Positions 9,246 through 16,932 of a stretch of 64,000 nt of DNA are shown here, in pieces. Numbering within the stretch: the stretch's first letter is position 1; every line of letters starts with the position of its first letter. Source of the stretch: Aeromonas sp. FDAARGOS 1405 (GTDB taxonomy: Bacteria; Pseudomonadota; Gammaproteobacteria; Enterobacterales; Aeromonadaceae); assembly GCF_019048265.1 (NCBI RefSeq), contig NZ_CP077311.1, positions 1,662,501 through 1,726,500 on the forward strand, given 5' to 3'. The notes under the pieces are model-generated. The model made no database searches and was not told the DNA's origin. It saw only the letters and a list, made by a program, of their open reading frames with translations. Position numbers and translations under genes: made by a program.

Positions 9246-9560
9246 ATGGATAACTGGATCAATCTCTATCGCGCCTCTCATACCCTGGAGGCACACGCCC
9301 TGAAAGGGGCGCTGGAGGTCGAAGGGGTGGCGGTGCGTCTCAATGGCGATGGCCTGTCAGGCGCTTTTGGCGATCTGCCCGTTGACCTGCTGCAGGTGAC
9401 CTTGATGGTCAGGGCCGAAGAGCGCAGCAGAGCAGGGCGGGTTATCGAGCGTTACCAGCAGCGGCAAGGTAATGGCTGGCTGTGCGGTCAGTGCGGGGAG
9501 GAGAACGGCGCCAACTTCGAAGTGTGTTGGCGCTGTCATCACGATCCCCACGACAGCTAA
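9246..9560 (+). CDS. DUF2007 / zinc-ribbon protein
   Basis: A 104-residue cytoplasmic protein. The first 70 residues match the DUF2007 fold, a small alpha-beta domain annotated as putative signal transducing (start MDNWINLYRASHTLEAHALK, then GALEVEGVAVRLNGDGLSGA). The C-terminus is a zinc ribbon with C80-x2-C83 and C94-x2-C97. It starts 10 bp after the LysR gene with an aaggggg ribosome binding site, so the two are probably one transcript. Function is unknown. It converges on the symporter gene with only 7 bp between stop codons. Confidence 0.85.
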   Translation: MDNWINLYRASHTLEAHALKGALEVEGVAVRLNGDGLSGAFGDLPVDLLQVTLMVRAEERSRAGRVIERYQQRQGNGWLCGQCGEENGANFEVCWRCHHDPHDS

Positions 9561-9567
9561 TCTTATG

Positions 9568-10851
9568 CTAGCGTGGTGGAAACTCGATATCTTCCCCCGC
9601 GCTGGCATCGTGATAGGTCGCCAGATCCAGCTCGTTCTCACTGCGGGCGATCAGCACCGACACCAAAATATCCCCCGATACATTGACCGTGGTGCGCGCC
9701 ATGTCGAGGAGCCGGTCAATACCAGCAATTAGTGCAACCCCTTCCAGTGGCAGTCCGACAGCCGTCAGTGTCAGGGTCAACAGCATTAACCCGGTGCCTG
9801 GCGTGCCGGCGGTGCCGATACTGGCCAGGGTGGCGATGCTGATGATGGTCAGGTAATCGACCATGTGCAGATCCACCCCGAATGCCTGAGCCACGAACAG
9901 TGCAGTGACTCCCTGATAGAGGGCCGTGCCATCCATGTTGATGGTGGCGCCGATGGGCAGCACTTTGGCGGTGATGGCGGGTGAGACCCCCAGCCGCTTC
10001 TCGGCGCAGGCCAGACTGATGGGCAGGGTAGAGCTGCTGGAGCTGCTGGTGAAAGCCACCGCCTGGGCATCGACGATACTCTTGAAGTAGTGCAAGGGAT
10101 TGAGCCGCGCCAGCAGGAGTAGCAGGCTGCTGTAGACTCCGAGCACGTGCAGCAGACAACCCAGGTAGACGGCACCGATCACCTTGAGCAGCGGTAACAG
10201 CAGGTCGAGACCGTATTTACAGGTCATCCAGGCCATCAGAGCGCAGACTCCATAGGGGGCTAGCGCCATCACCATCTGGGTCAACTTGAACATCCCTTCG
10301 GCCAATGAGGTGAAGAAGAGGATGGCTGGCCGGCCGCGGCGTCCACTGGCGTTAAGGGCCACTGCCAGCGCGACTGCAAAGACGATCACCTGTAGAATCT
10401 TGCCATCCACCATTGCCTGTACCGGGTTACTCGGCACCAGTTGATTCAGCACACTCGCCAGGGCTGGTTGGGCTTCTCCTCCCAGTCGCTGATGTGGGCC
10501 CATATTGGCGCCCATGCCGGGCTCCAGTAGCCAGCCCATCATCAGGCCGATGCAGATGGCGATGGCGGTCGAGCAGAAGTAGAGGCAGATCGCCTTGCTG
10601 CCGATGCGATCCAGTCCCTTGCCCTTGAGTAGAGAAGTGAGACCGGCGATGACCGAGCAGAAGATAAGAGGAACCATCAGCATCTGGATGGTATTGACGA
10701 ACAAGACCCCAAGGGGTTTGAGTAGCAGAGCCTGCTCTTCAAAGCCGACGCCCAGGCCGACGCCAATCAGCATGCCGATCAGGGTCTTGAGCCAGAGTGG
10801 GCGGCGGGTCCAGATCTGCCAGGGCTTGAGAGCCTCTCCATGGAACAGCAT
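9568..10851 (-). CDS. dicarboxylate/amino acid:cation symporter (DAACS family)
   Basis: A sodium- or proton-coupled importer for glutamate, aspartate or C4-dicarboxylates, of the GltP/GltT/DctA family, in the inner membrane. The family signatures are present: the serine-rich hairpin TSSSSSSTLP, the NMDGTALYQG motif in transmembrane segment 7, and SIGTAGTPGTG in the second re-entrant loop. The ATG at 10851 (MLFHGEALKPWQ) gives 427 residues and has aagga upstream; a longer frame from 10929 is not supported. The exact substrate is not determinable. It is a monocistronic gene, divergent from yecH. Confidence 0.9.
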   Translation of the reverse strand: MLFHGEALKPWQIWTRRPLWLKTLIGMLIGVGLGVGFEEQALLLKPLGVLFVNTIQMLMVPLIFCSVIAGLTSLLKGKGLDRIGSKAICLYFCSTAIAICIGLMMGWLLEPGMGANMGPHQRLGGEAQPALASVLNQLVPSNPVQAMVDGKILQVIVFAVALAVALNASGRRGRPAILFFTSLAEGMFKLTQMVMALAPYGVCALMAWMTCKYGLDLLLPLLKVIGAVYLGCLLHVLGVYSSLLLLLARLNPLHYFKSIVDAQAVAFTSSSSSSTLPISLACAEKRLGVSPAITAKVLPIGATINMDGTALYQGVTALFVAQAFGVDLHMVDYLTIISIATLASIGTAGTPGTGLMLLTLTLTAVGLPLEGVALIAGIDRLLDMARTTVNVSGDILVSVLIARSENELDLATYHDASAGEDIEFPPR

Positions 10852-10985
10852 GACGCCAATATCCTTATAAATTGTCTGCGATGGCGAAAAAGGGGCGTCA
10901 GTGTAGCGATCCCTGACGCGGGTTGCCACATTATCGACAAAGCGGCGGCGCTGACCACTCCTCCGGCCAGGTAATGCACAATTTA

Positions 10986-10999
10986 TTGGTTTATATCAA
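10986..10999. promoter_or_regulatory. FNR/CRP-like half-symmetric box
   Basis: The sequence TTGGT-ttat-ATCAA matches the FNR consensus TTGAT-n4-ATCAA in nine of ten specified bases. It lies 63 bp upstream of yecH and 135 bp from the symporter start, so it could regulate either gene in response to oxygen. Confidence 0.4.
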
Positions 11000-11061
11000 G
11001 ATCCCTACGGGCAGGGCGATATTTAATTGGTATTAAATATGTTTATTTATGAGGCTTGAAA

Positions 11062-11307
11062 ATGTCGCAATCGATACATGGTCATGAAGTGATGGAGATG
11101 ATGCTGGTACAGGGGGGGCAATTTACCCCTGCCAGCCTGAAACAGGCGATGGCCGAAAGGTTCGGTGCCGAAGCTCGCTTCCATACCTGTAGTGCTCGAG
11201 AGATGGATGCAGAGGCTCTGATTGATTTTTTGGCGGCCCGCGGCAAATTCATCGATTCGGCAGAGGGCTTCCAGACCCGCGCCGACAAGATCTGCAACCA
11301 CGGTTAA
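11062..11307 (+). CDS. yecH: YecH family metal-binding protein (DUF2492)
   Basis: An 81-residue protein that matches E. coli YecH over its full length. Conserved pieces are SIHGHEVMEMM at the N-terminus, ARFHTCSA (H41, C43), FLAARGKFI and the C-terminal KICNH (C78, H80). The spaced His and Cys residues are why the family is thought to bind metal; the biological role is unknown. The ATG at 11062 follows gagg at good spacing; an in-frame TTG six bases earlier is too close to that site. It stands alone between divergent and downstream genes, with a possible FNR box upstream. Confidence 0.88.
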   Translation: MSQSIHGHEVMEMMLVQGGQFTPASLKQAMAERFGAEARFHTCSAREMDAEALIDFLAARGKFIDSAEGFQTRADKICNHG

Positions 11308-11314
11308 CCCCGCT

Positions 11315-11336
11315 GCGAGCGCATCATGGCGCTCGC
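11315..11336 (+). terminator. hairpin after yecH
   Basis: A perfect 8-bp stem (gcgagcgc / gcgctcgc) with a 6-nt loop sits 8 bp after the yecH stop codon. There is no good T run, so termination may be weak. Confidence 0.5.
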
Positions 11337-11406
11337 TCAATTCTTCACCCTTTGCTATATTTCGCCCCTTGTCTTTTCTCTGTTCAAGGCGTAGTCCGGG
11401 CGTTGT

Positions 11407-12006
11407 ATGGATACTTTCTCTGCCGCAGTCATGCTGTTTCTGATCATGGACCCGCTGGGCAACTTGCCGGTCTTCCTCTCCATCTTGCGTCATATCGATC
11501 CCAAGCGACGCCGCAAGGTGATGGTGCGCGAACTGCTCTTCTCGCTGGCTATCATGATGCTCTTTCTGTTTGTCGGTCAGCAGATCCTCGGTTTCCTCAA
11601 TCTGCGGCAGGAGGCGGTCAGCATCGCAGGCGGCATTATCCTGTTCCTGATCGCCATCAAGATGATCTTCCCGAGTGAGGGGGGCGTGACCGGGCTGGCG
11701 GCGGGTGAGGAGCCCTTCCTGGTACCGATGGCGATTCCGATGATCGCTGGCCCTTCGATCCTGGCCTCTTTGATGTTGCTGGCCAATCAGGAGCCAGCCC
11801 GAATGGTGGACTGGTCGCTGGCACTCTTTCTGGCCTGGGCTGCCAGCGCGGTGATCCTGATGTTCTACGAGGTATTCAACAAGCTGCTGGGTGAGCGGGG
11901 ACTTACTGCGGTGGAACGGCTGATGGGCATGCTGCTGGTGATGATCTCGGTGCAGATGTTGCTGGATGGTGTACATCATTATCTGGCGGTGACGGGCCAG
12001 AACTGA
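11407..12006 (+). CDS. yhgN: MarC family integral membrane protein YhgN
   Basis: A 199-residue inner-membrane protein of the MarC/YhgN family with about six membrane segments. Family landmarks are LFLIMDPLGNLPVFLSILRH near the N-terminus, AGGIILFLIAIKMIFP (about 75-90), the central VPMAIPMIAGPS and the C-terminal GLTAVERLMGMLLVMISVQM. MarC was once linked to antibiotic resistance, but the function remains unknown. The ATG start sits at the first conserved residue. It is monocistronic and ends at the strong terminator at 12026. Confidence 0.93.
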   Translation: MDTFSAAVMLFLIMDPLGNLPVFLSILRHIDPKRRRKVMVRELLFSLAIMMLFLFVGQQILGFLNLRQEAVSIAGGIILFLIAIKMIFPSEGGVTGLAAGEEPFLVPMAIPMIAGPSILASLMLLANQEPARMVDWSLALFLAWAASAVILMFYEVFNKLLGERGLTAVERLMGMLLVMISVQMLLDGVHHYLAVTGQN

Positions 12007-12025
12007 CTGTCCGGCACGATGGAAC

Positions 12026-12048
12026 GGGGCTCTTATCGAGCCCCTTTT
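12026..12048 (+). terminator. Rho-independent terminator of yhgN
   Basis: The stem ggggctc / gagcccc with loop ttatc is followed by four Ts, 20 bp after the yhgN stop codon. Confidence 0.85.
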
Positions 12049-12074
12049 GCTATCTGACTTTCAGCAATGATTAG

Positions 12075-13043
12075 TCAGGAGTGCCCGATGACGGAGGATT
12101 CCAGTTTGTTCATGATGAGCGAGAGGAGGGTCTCCCGTAGCCAGCGGTGGCCAGGATCTTCACTGTGGCGCTGATGCCATATCAGCAGGTGGGAAATGCT
12201 GTCCAGTTCGATGGGAAGAGGGAGCTGCAACAGCGGGTAGACCTGAGTAGCATGGCGCGCGTAGAGCTTGGAGAGGGTCACAATCATGTCGGAGTGCATC
12301 CCCATCCGCAGCGCTGCCTCGAAGGAGGGCACGGTGGCCTCGATGCGTCGGTAGAGATCCTGTTCCGCCAGCTTGTGGTCCAGCATCCAGCGATCCCGTC
12401 CCTCGCAGTAGGTCTGAACATGGGGATAGCTGAGGTAGCGATCGAGATCCCACTCCTGCTCCCGCAACGCCGGATGATGCTGTTGCACCAGACAGGTGAG
12501 ATCGTCTATAGCCAGTAGTCGCTGACAGATGCTACCGGGCAGGGTGTCGAGCCGATAATCGGAGTTGATGCAGTTTTCCCGCACCGCGAAGGCGATATCC
12601 ACTTGCCCCTGGCTCATCTCGGTCAGACTGTTCTCGGTCCACTCTTCGTAACGCAGCCGGATCCGCGGCGCTTGCCGTTTCAGCTCGCTCAGGTAGAGCG
12701 GCGCAAACAGGGTAAATGCGCTGTCCATGCTGGCGATGACGAACTCTCGCTCCGAGCTGGCGGGGTCGAACTCGGGCGGCTGGATCAGGTTGTCCAGCGA
12801 CAGCAGGATGGGTTGCAACTGCTGTTGCAGCGCAAGGGCACGGCCGGTGGGTTCCAGCCCGTAGGCAGAGCGGATGAAGAGGGGATCGTTGAAGGTATCG
12901 CGCAGACGGCCGAGGGCTTTGCTGACTGCTGACTGGCTCAGGTGAAGGCGGCGTGCTGCCTTGCTGCCGTTGCGCTCCTCCAGCAGCACCTGCAGGATAA
13001 TAAGCAGATTAAGATCAATACGACCTAGTTGTTCCAGCAGCAT
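12075..13043 (-). CDS. LysR-family transcriptional regulator (YidZ/LeuO-like subgroup)
   Basis: A 322-residue LysR-type regulator. Its N-terminus (IDLNLLIILQVLLEERNGSK) and winged HTH (about 27-47, AARRLHLSQSAVSKALGRLR) are of the NodD/LeuO/YidZ subgroup. The linker FNDPLFIRSAYGLEPTGRA is characteristic. The effector domain fills residues about 90-320 and contains the subgroup motif QVDIAFAV. The ATG at 13043 has agagga upstream; an in-frame TTG at 13061 is less likely. Its targets are unknown, because the neighbours (yhgN, a TatA-like gene) give no clear pathway. Confidence 0.9.
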   Translation of the reverse strand: MLLEQLGRIDLNLLIILQVLLEERNGSKAARRLHLSQSAVSKALGRLRDTFNDPLFIRSAYGLEPTGRALALQQQLQPILLSLDNLIQPPEFDPASSEREFVIASMDSAFTLFAPLYLSELKRQAPRIRLRYEEWTENSLTEMSQGQVDIAFAVRENCINSDYRLDTLPGSICQRLLAIDDLTCLVQQHHPALREQEWDLDRYLSYPHVQTYCEGRDRWMLDHKLAEQDLYRRIEATVPSFEAALRMGMHSDMIVTLSKLYARHATQVYPLLQLPLPIELDSISHLLIWHQRHSEDPGHRWLRETLLSLIMNKLESSVIGHS

Positions 13044-13118
13044 GATATGAATCCTCTTCAATTCTAAGATGAATTTATACCATTTGTTTTCATATCTTGG
13101 CGATCTTATCCTCGAATG

Positions 13119-13213
13119 GTCTCAGGTTCGCATGAACCACTGGTACAGGATGTAGCGGTTGAGGGGACATGTAGCACAATCAATATGGCGACCTCAGGGT
13201 CGCCCTATTTTTT
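13119..13213 (+). ncRNA. candidate small RNA or attenuated leader
   Basis: A plus-strand terminator at 13187-13213 has no plus-strand gene upstream; the nearest upstream gene is LysR on the minus strand. A possible promoter, TTGTTT (13084-13089), 17 bp, TATCCT (13107-13112), would start a roughly 95-nt transcript. It may be an intergenic sRNA, or a leader with an attenuator for the TatA-like gene at 13320. I recognise no known sRNA family. Confidence 0.3.
13187..13213 (+). terminator. Rho-independent terminator without an upstream gene
   Basis: A perfect 7-bp stem (ggcgacc / ggtcgcc) with loop tcag is followed by ctatttttt. It reads in the plus direction. Confidence 0.75.
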
Positions 13214-13319
13214 GGCTATGATTTATTTGCTCACTTGCACCTGCCTTGATTTTGCCCAACAATCCCTGCGCTCTATTTTGATACAAGTAACAGATATCTC
13301 TTTGTGAGGGAGTATCCCT

Positions 13320-13481
13320 ATGGGACTCGGTGGAATTCATATCTGGCATATGTTGATCCTCTTGCTGGTCGTTGTGCTGGTCTTCGGCAGCAAGCGTCTT
13401 GCTAGTGCAGGTGAGGATCTGGGTACCGCCATCAAAGATTTTCGCAAGGCGATGCGTGACGACGCAAATCATCCGAAATAA
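13320..13481 (+). CDS. short TatA/TatE-like protein (53 aa)
   Basis: A 53-residue protein with the full layout of a TatA/TatE subunit. It has a short periplasmic N-terminus (MGLGGIHIW), one membrane helix (about 9-22), the FG hinge (VFGSKRL) and an amphipathic helix (ASAGEDLGTAIKDFRKAM). It stops shortly after this, whereas usual TatA has a 30-40-residue charged tail. TatA homologues form the pore of twin-arginine export. No tatB or tatC lies beside it, so it is an orphan paralogue, perhaps TatE-like. A gaggga site precedes the ATG. The YfcZ-family gene starts 16 bp later and is probably in the same transcript. Confidence 0.85.
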   Translation: MGLGGIHIWHMLILLLVVVLVFGSKRLASAGEDLGTAIKDFRKAMRDDANHPK

Positions 13482-13497
13482 GCAGTAGGAGTAGAAC

Positions 13498-13800
13498 ATG
13501 TCTGTAGACGAGAAAGTTGAACTGAACGAAACCTGTGACAGCTGCGGCTGCTTTGCCGAGATCGGCACCATCATCGGCGAAGGCGACGATGTGATGGATC
13601 TGGTTATTGAAGCCGCTGCCGAGGCTGATGCCCGCGCCAAGCTGGCTGCCTATGAAGCACTGGCCAAACAGGTCACTGCCGAAGCTCAAGTTAGCAGCGA
13701 ACTGACCCAGGGCGCCAACGGCGTGATCCTGAAAGCCCGCCTGCAATTCACCTGCACTGCCGAAAAACTGATTTTCGAAATGCGGGCCCGCTCTATCTGA
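13498..13800 (+). CDS. YfcZ/YiiS family protein (DUF406)
   Basis: A 100-residue acidic cytoplasmic protein of the YfcZ/YiiS family. The N-terminal cysteine cluster CDSCGC (C13, C16, C18) followed by FAEIGTIIGEGD, and a C-terminal beta-rich part (LQFTCTAEKLIFEMRAR), are the family features. Function is unknown; the cysteines suggest metal binding or redox sensitivity. It follows the TatA-like gene by 16 bp and has a taggag ribosome binding site. A hairpin follows at 13811. Confidence 0.88.
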   Translation: MSVDEKVELNETCDSCGCFAEIGTIIGEGDDVMDLVIEAAAEADARAKLAAYEALAKQVTAEAQVSSELTQGANGVILKARLQFTCTAEKLIFEMRARSI

Positions 13801-13810
13801 GTGGTCTGAT

Positions 13811-13836
13811 AACGCGGCAGGTTTGCCTGCCGTGTT
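13811..13836 (+). terminator. hairpin terminator after the YfcZ-family gene
   Basis: An 11-bp stem with one wobble (aacgcggcagg / cctgccgtgtt) and loop tttg lies 10 bp after the stop codon. The following T tract is poor. Confidence 0.6.
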
Positions 13837-14029
13837 GACCCTTCTGCTGTGGGTCGGCGTTCTATAGTTACTCTATCCCACAGACGTTTTTGCCCGGCGC
13901 GAGTCGGCCAACAGAAGGCGTAAACATCATGACGCAGCGATGGATCTCTGCCCCCAATCCCACTCTCTATCGTGATCCGTGCTGCCAACAGGCAGCAGGC
14001 GTGACCTCAGCACAGGGGCAGCCATCGTG

Positions 14030-15451
14030 ATGCGACGCTGGATCTGGGCTCTGCTGGCCCTCTGCTGTTTTCCCCTGCTGGCGGCTGAGCTCAAGCCGGT
14101 GCGTTTGCCCCAACCCGGGGACCTCGAAAGCATTCTGCAAAAGCGCGAACTCAGGGCTCTGGTGGTCTATGAGCGTGGTTTCTATTTTCTCGATCGCGGC
14201 TCCCAGTACGGCATTCTGGTCAATCAGCTGCAAGGATTCGAGCGCTGGCTGAACAACATCTATCTTGCCAAAGAGAAGGTCAAACTCAAGGTGGTCTACA
14301 TCCCGGTGCGCCAGGACAAGCTGCTGGACTATCTGGCCGAGGGGCGCGGCGATCTGGTGGCGGCGACCATGACGGTGACCCCGACCCGGCGTGAACAGGT
14401 GGCCTTCTCCCGGCCGCTCATCTCCTCCATCGAGGAGTGGGTGGTGAGCCAGAACAGCTTGCCCGCCTTCAACCGCATTACCCAGCTCTCCGGCAGGCGG
14501 GTCTGGGTGCGCGCCAGCTCCAGCTACTACGAGAGTTTGCGCCAGCTCAACTGGTTGTTTCGCGAGCTGGGGTTGCCCCCCGTCTATATCGAAACGGTGC
14601 CCGAATACCTGCAGGATGGCGATCTGCTGGAGATGGTGGCCGCCGGCATTATTCCCCTGACTGTGACTGACAGCTACAAGGGACGGATCTGGCTGGGTGG
14701 CATGATCTCCGGCCTCAAGGCTCACAAGTTGATCCCCCTGCGCAGCAACGGCACCAGTGCCTGGGCGCTGCGCAAGAACAGCCCCGAGCTGCTCAAGGCG
14801 GTCAATGGCTATCTGGCGAGTGTCAGCCGCAACAGCCTCTACAGCGACATGACCCTGCGCCGCTTGCTGGCTCGCAGCGATCAGATGAGCAATATCTTGG
14901 CGCCGGATCCTATGGGGCGCCTCGCGACCATTCGCAAGGTGCTGGAGAAGTACGCCAATCAATACGATCTCGACTGGCTGATGCTGGCGGCGCTTGGCTA
15001 CAAGGAGTCCGGCCTCAATCCCAAGGCGCGCTCGCCCAAGGGGGCCGTGGGCCTTATGCAACTGCTGCCCAGTACGGGGCGGGAAGTCGGCATCAACGGC
15101 GCCAGACTCACCACGCTGGAGGGAAATGTGGAGGCCGCCTGCCGCTACATGCGGTTGATCCTCGATACCTACTTCAATGATCCCAAGCTGGATCGGCTCA
15201 ACCGCCACCTGTTTGCCCTCGCCGCCTACAACGCCGGACCGAACCGGGTGCAGGCGCTGCGAGGCAAGGCGGAGAAACTGGGGCTCGATCCCAACGTCTG
15301 GTTCGGCAACGTGGATCAGCTGGTAGCCAACGAAGTCGGACAGGGGCCGATCAACTATGTCGGCACCATCTACAAGTACTACGTGGCCTATCGTTTCAGC
15401 CTGCCCCAGATCGAGGGCAAGGCTGCCGCTATCGAAGCGGCTCAGCCCTGA
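14030..15451 (+). CDS. MltF-like membrane-bound lytic transglycosylase
   Basis: A 473-residue two-domain periplasmic protein. After a signal peptide (about 1-19, MRRWIWALLALCCFPLLAAE) comes a solute-binding-protein type 3 domain (about 38-275) and then a C-terminal SLT transglycosylase domain (about 300-455). Catalytic Glu326 lies in LGYKESGLNP, with GAVGLMQLLPST (338-349) and AYNAGPNRV (400-407). MltF enzymes cleave the glycan between MurNAc and GlcNAc to give 1,6-anhydro ends. It may be a paralogue rather than the MltF orthologue, because the neighbourhood differs from the E. coli locus. The ATG at 14030 starts the signal peptide. Its end overlaps a convergent small gene. Confidence 0.88.
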   Translation: MRRWIWALLALCCFPLLAAELKPVRLPQPGDLESILQKRELRALVVYERGFYFLDRGSQYGILVNQLQGFERWLNNIYLAKEKVKLKVVYIPVRQDKLLDYLAEGRGDLVAATMTVTPTRREQVAFSRPLISSIEEWVVSQNSLPAFNRITQLSGRRVWVRASSSYYESLRQLNWLFRELGLPPVYIETVPEYLQDGDLLEMVAAGIIPLTVTDSYKGRIWLGGMISGLKAHKLIPLRSNGTSAWALRKNSPELLKAVNGYLASVSRNSLYSDMTLRRLLARSDQMSNILAPDPMGRLATIRKVLEKYANQYDLDWLMLAALGYKESGLNPKARSPKGAVGLMQLLPSTGREVGINGARLTTLEGNVEAACRYMRLILDTYFNDPKLDRLNRHLFALAAYNAGPNRVQALRGKAEKLGLDPNVWFGNVDQLVANEVGQGPINYVGTIYKYYVAYRFSLPQIEGKAAAIEAAQP

Positions 15452-15605
15452 GCCGGTTGACCGGCAGGGTCGCCTGCACGGTCGGCAATTGCCAGCCACC
15501 GTCCCTGTGTTGCAAAAACCAGTGAGCAGGGCCGGTGGCCGGGATGAGATCTGGCTGGCTGAGCTGGCCCAGATAGCGCAACATCGGGGTATCATGCAGT
15601 TCCAT
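15429..15605 (-). CDS. small hypothetical protein (58 aa)
   Basis: A 58-residue frame begins MELHDTPMLRYLGQL. A strong ribosome binding site (aaaaggagttgctg before ATG) supports translation. The sequence contains HWFLQHRDGGWQLPTV, a compact hydrophobic-aromatic core that could form two or three beta strands. It has no membrane segment and I do not recognise the family. Its last 23 bp overlap the end of the MltF-like gene on the other strand, and its start diverges from the phospholipase-D gene at 15679. It is too short to judge by codon use alone. Confidence 0.6.
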   Translation of the reverse strand: MELHDTPMLRYLGQLSQPDLIPATGPAHWFLQHRDGGWQLPTVQATLPVNRLRAEPLR

Positions 15606-15678
15606 CAGCAACTCCTTTTGAATATGTGAAGAGGCTCGCCAGCGTTATGACACCCGGCCATGACAGCAGGATGACACC

Positions 15679-16932
15679 ATGATCTCCGGATCCTTTGCCC
15701 TGATCGACGATCCCCTGCTGGCGCTCAAGGTGCGTTGCCACTGGATCCGCCATGCCCGCGAGCGGATCCAGGCGCAGTACTACAGCTGGGAGGAGGACAG
15801 CTGCGGCAAGCTGCTGCTGAGCGAGCTGCTTCACGCCGCCCGGCGCGGCGTCAAGGTGCAGCTGCTGGTGGATGATCTCTATGCCGGTGACAACCGCTTT
15901 CTGGAGATGGTGGCTCACTACCCCGGGATCGAGGTGCGGCTGTTCAACCCCTTCTGGCTGCGGGGCTGGCGCCCGCTGGCACTGCTGCTGGAGGGGCTGC
16001 TCAGCTTTCGCCGCATCAACCACCGGATGCATAACAAACTGCTGCTGGTGGATGGCAAGCTGGCGCTGATCGGCGGGCGCAACATCGGCGATCGCTACTT
16101 CGGTCTGGATCCGCAAGCCCCCTTCGTGGATCTCGATCTCGCCTGTCAGGGGGGGCTGTGCCAGCAGATGGCGCAGGGGTTCGAGCAGTTCTGGCACAGC
16201 CGCTGGAGTCACCCCATCCGCCATCTGCTGCGCCGCGAGTTGCTGCCCGCCGAAATAGAGGTGGTCAACGACTTCCTGTTCACCATGACGGATCCGGCGG
16301 TGGCGACGGTCTACGATCTGCCTGCGGCGCTGTTTGACGAGAGCGATGTGCCGCTGCAGTGGCATGAAGGGCGGGCCGAGGTGTGGTTCGACCGTCCCGG
16401 CAAGGGGCTGATCTCCCGTCCCACCACCGCCCGTCAGCTCTGGCGCCAGCTGGCTGACAATCCCGGCTCGCTGGGGTTGGTGACCCCTTACCTCATCCTG
16501 ACCCGCGGGTTTCGGCACCGTCTGGCGCGGCTGCGCCAGCAGGGGGTCGCCATCGACATTCTCACCAACTCGCTGGCCAGCACCGATGTGCCGCTGGTCT
16601 ATGGCGCCTATCAGCGCTATCTCGGCTGGTTGCTGCGGCGCGGGATCCGGGTCGCCGAGTTTGACCACGGCCACGGCAGCCTGCACGCCAAGCTGATCCT
16701 GCTGGGGAAGGATCGAGCGCTTTTTGGCAGCCTCAACCTCGATCCCCGCTCGCTGTTTCTCAATACCGAGCTGATGCTGCATCTGCACTGCCCGCCGATC
16801 TGCGAGGCGCTGCGAATGTGGCTGGCTCGCTGGCAGGAGCAGGCGGGTGGATTGCCGCGCAAACCCGAGGGGTGGTCAAGGCGACTGATAGCCCGCCTGA
16901 GCGACTGGTTGCCACTGCGGCGTTGGCTGTGA
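15679..16932 (+). CDS. ClsC-like cardiolipin synthase / phospholipase D family protein
   Basis: A 417-residue enzyme of the bacterial cardiolipin synthase C (YmdC) type, with two PLD domains. The first HKD motif is complete: H118-x-K120-x4-D125 in MHNKLLLVDGKLALIGGRN. In the second (LHAKLILLGKDRALFGSLN) a glycine stands where the Asp of HxKx4D is expected, although the flanking GSLNLDPRS is normal. The chain is somewhat shorter than E. coli ClsC (about 470). It probably transfers phosphatidyl groups between phospholipids at the membrane. No clsC partner such as ymdB is beside it. Catalytic competence of the second half should not be taken for granted. Confidence 0.85.
   Translation: MISGSFALIDDPLLALKVRCHWIRHARERIQAQYYSWEEDSCGKLLLSELLHAARRGVKVQLLVDDLYAGDNRFLEMVAHYPGIEVRLFNPFWLRGWRPLALLLEGLLSFRRINHRMHNKLLLVDGKLALIGGRNIGDRYFGLDPQAPFVDLDLACQGGLCQQMAQGFEQFWHSRWSHPIRHLLRRELLPAEIEVVNDFLFTMTDPAVATVYDLPAALFDESDVPLQWHEGRAEVWFDRPGKGLISRPTTARQLWRQLADNPGSLGLVTPYLILTRGFRHRLARLRQQGVAIDILTNSLASTDVPLVYGAYQRYLGWLLRRGIRVAEFDHGHGSLHAKLILLGKDRALFGSLNLDPRSLFLNTELMLHLHCPPICEALRMWLARWQEQAGGLPRKPEGWSRRLIARLSDWLPLRRWL

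Noticed and set aside
13967..15595. Long minus-strand open frame (542 codons) opposite the MltF-like gene
   Set aside because: It is the antisense shadow of a high-GC gene, has no family match, and lacks a ribosome binding site. The plus strand encodes a complete known two-domain enzyme.
15592..16788. Long minus-strand open frame opposite the ClsC-like gene
   Set aside because: Composition is that of a shadow (rich in Gln, Pro and His), and the plus strand has clear PLD motifs.
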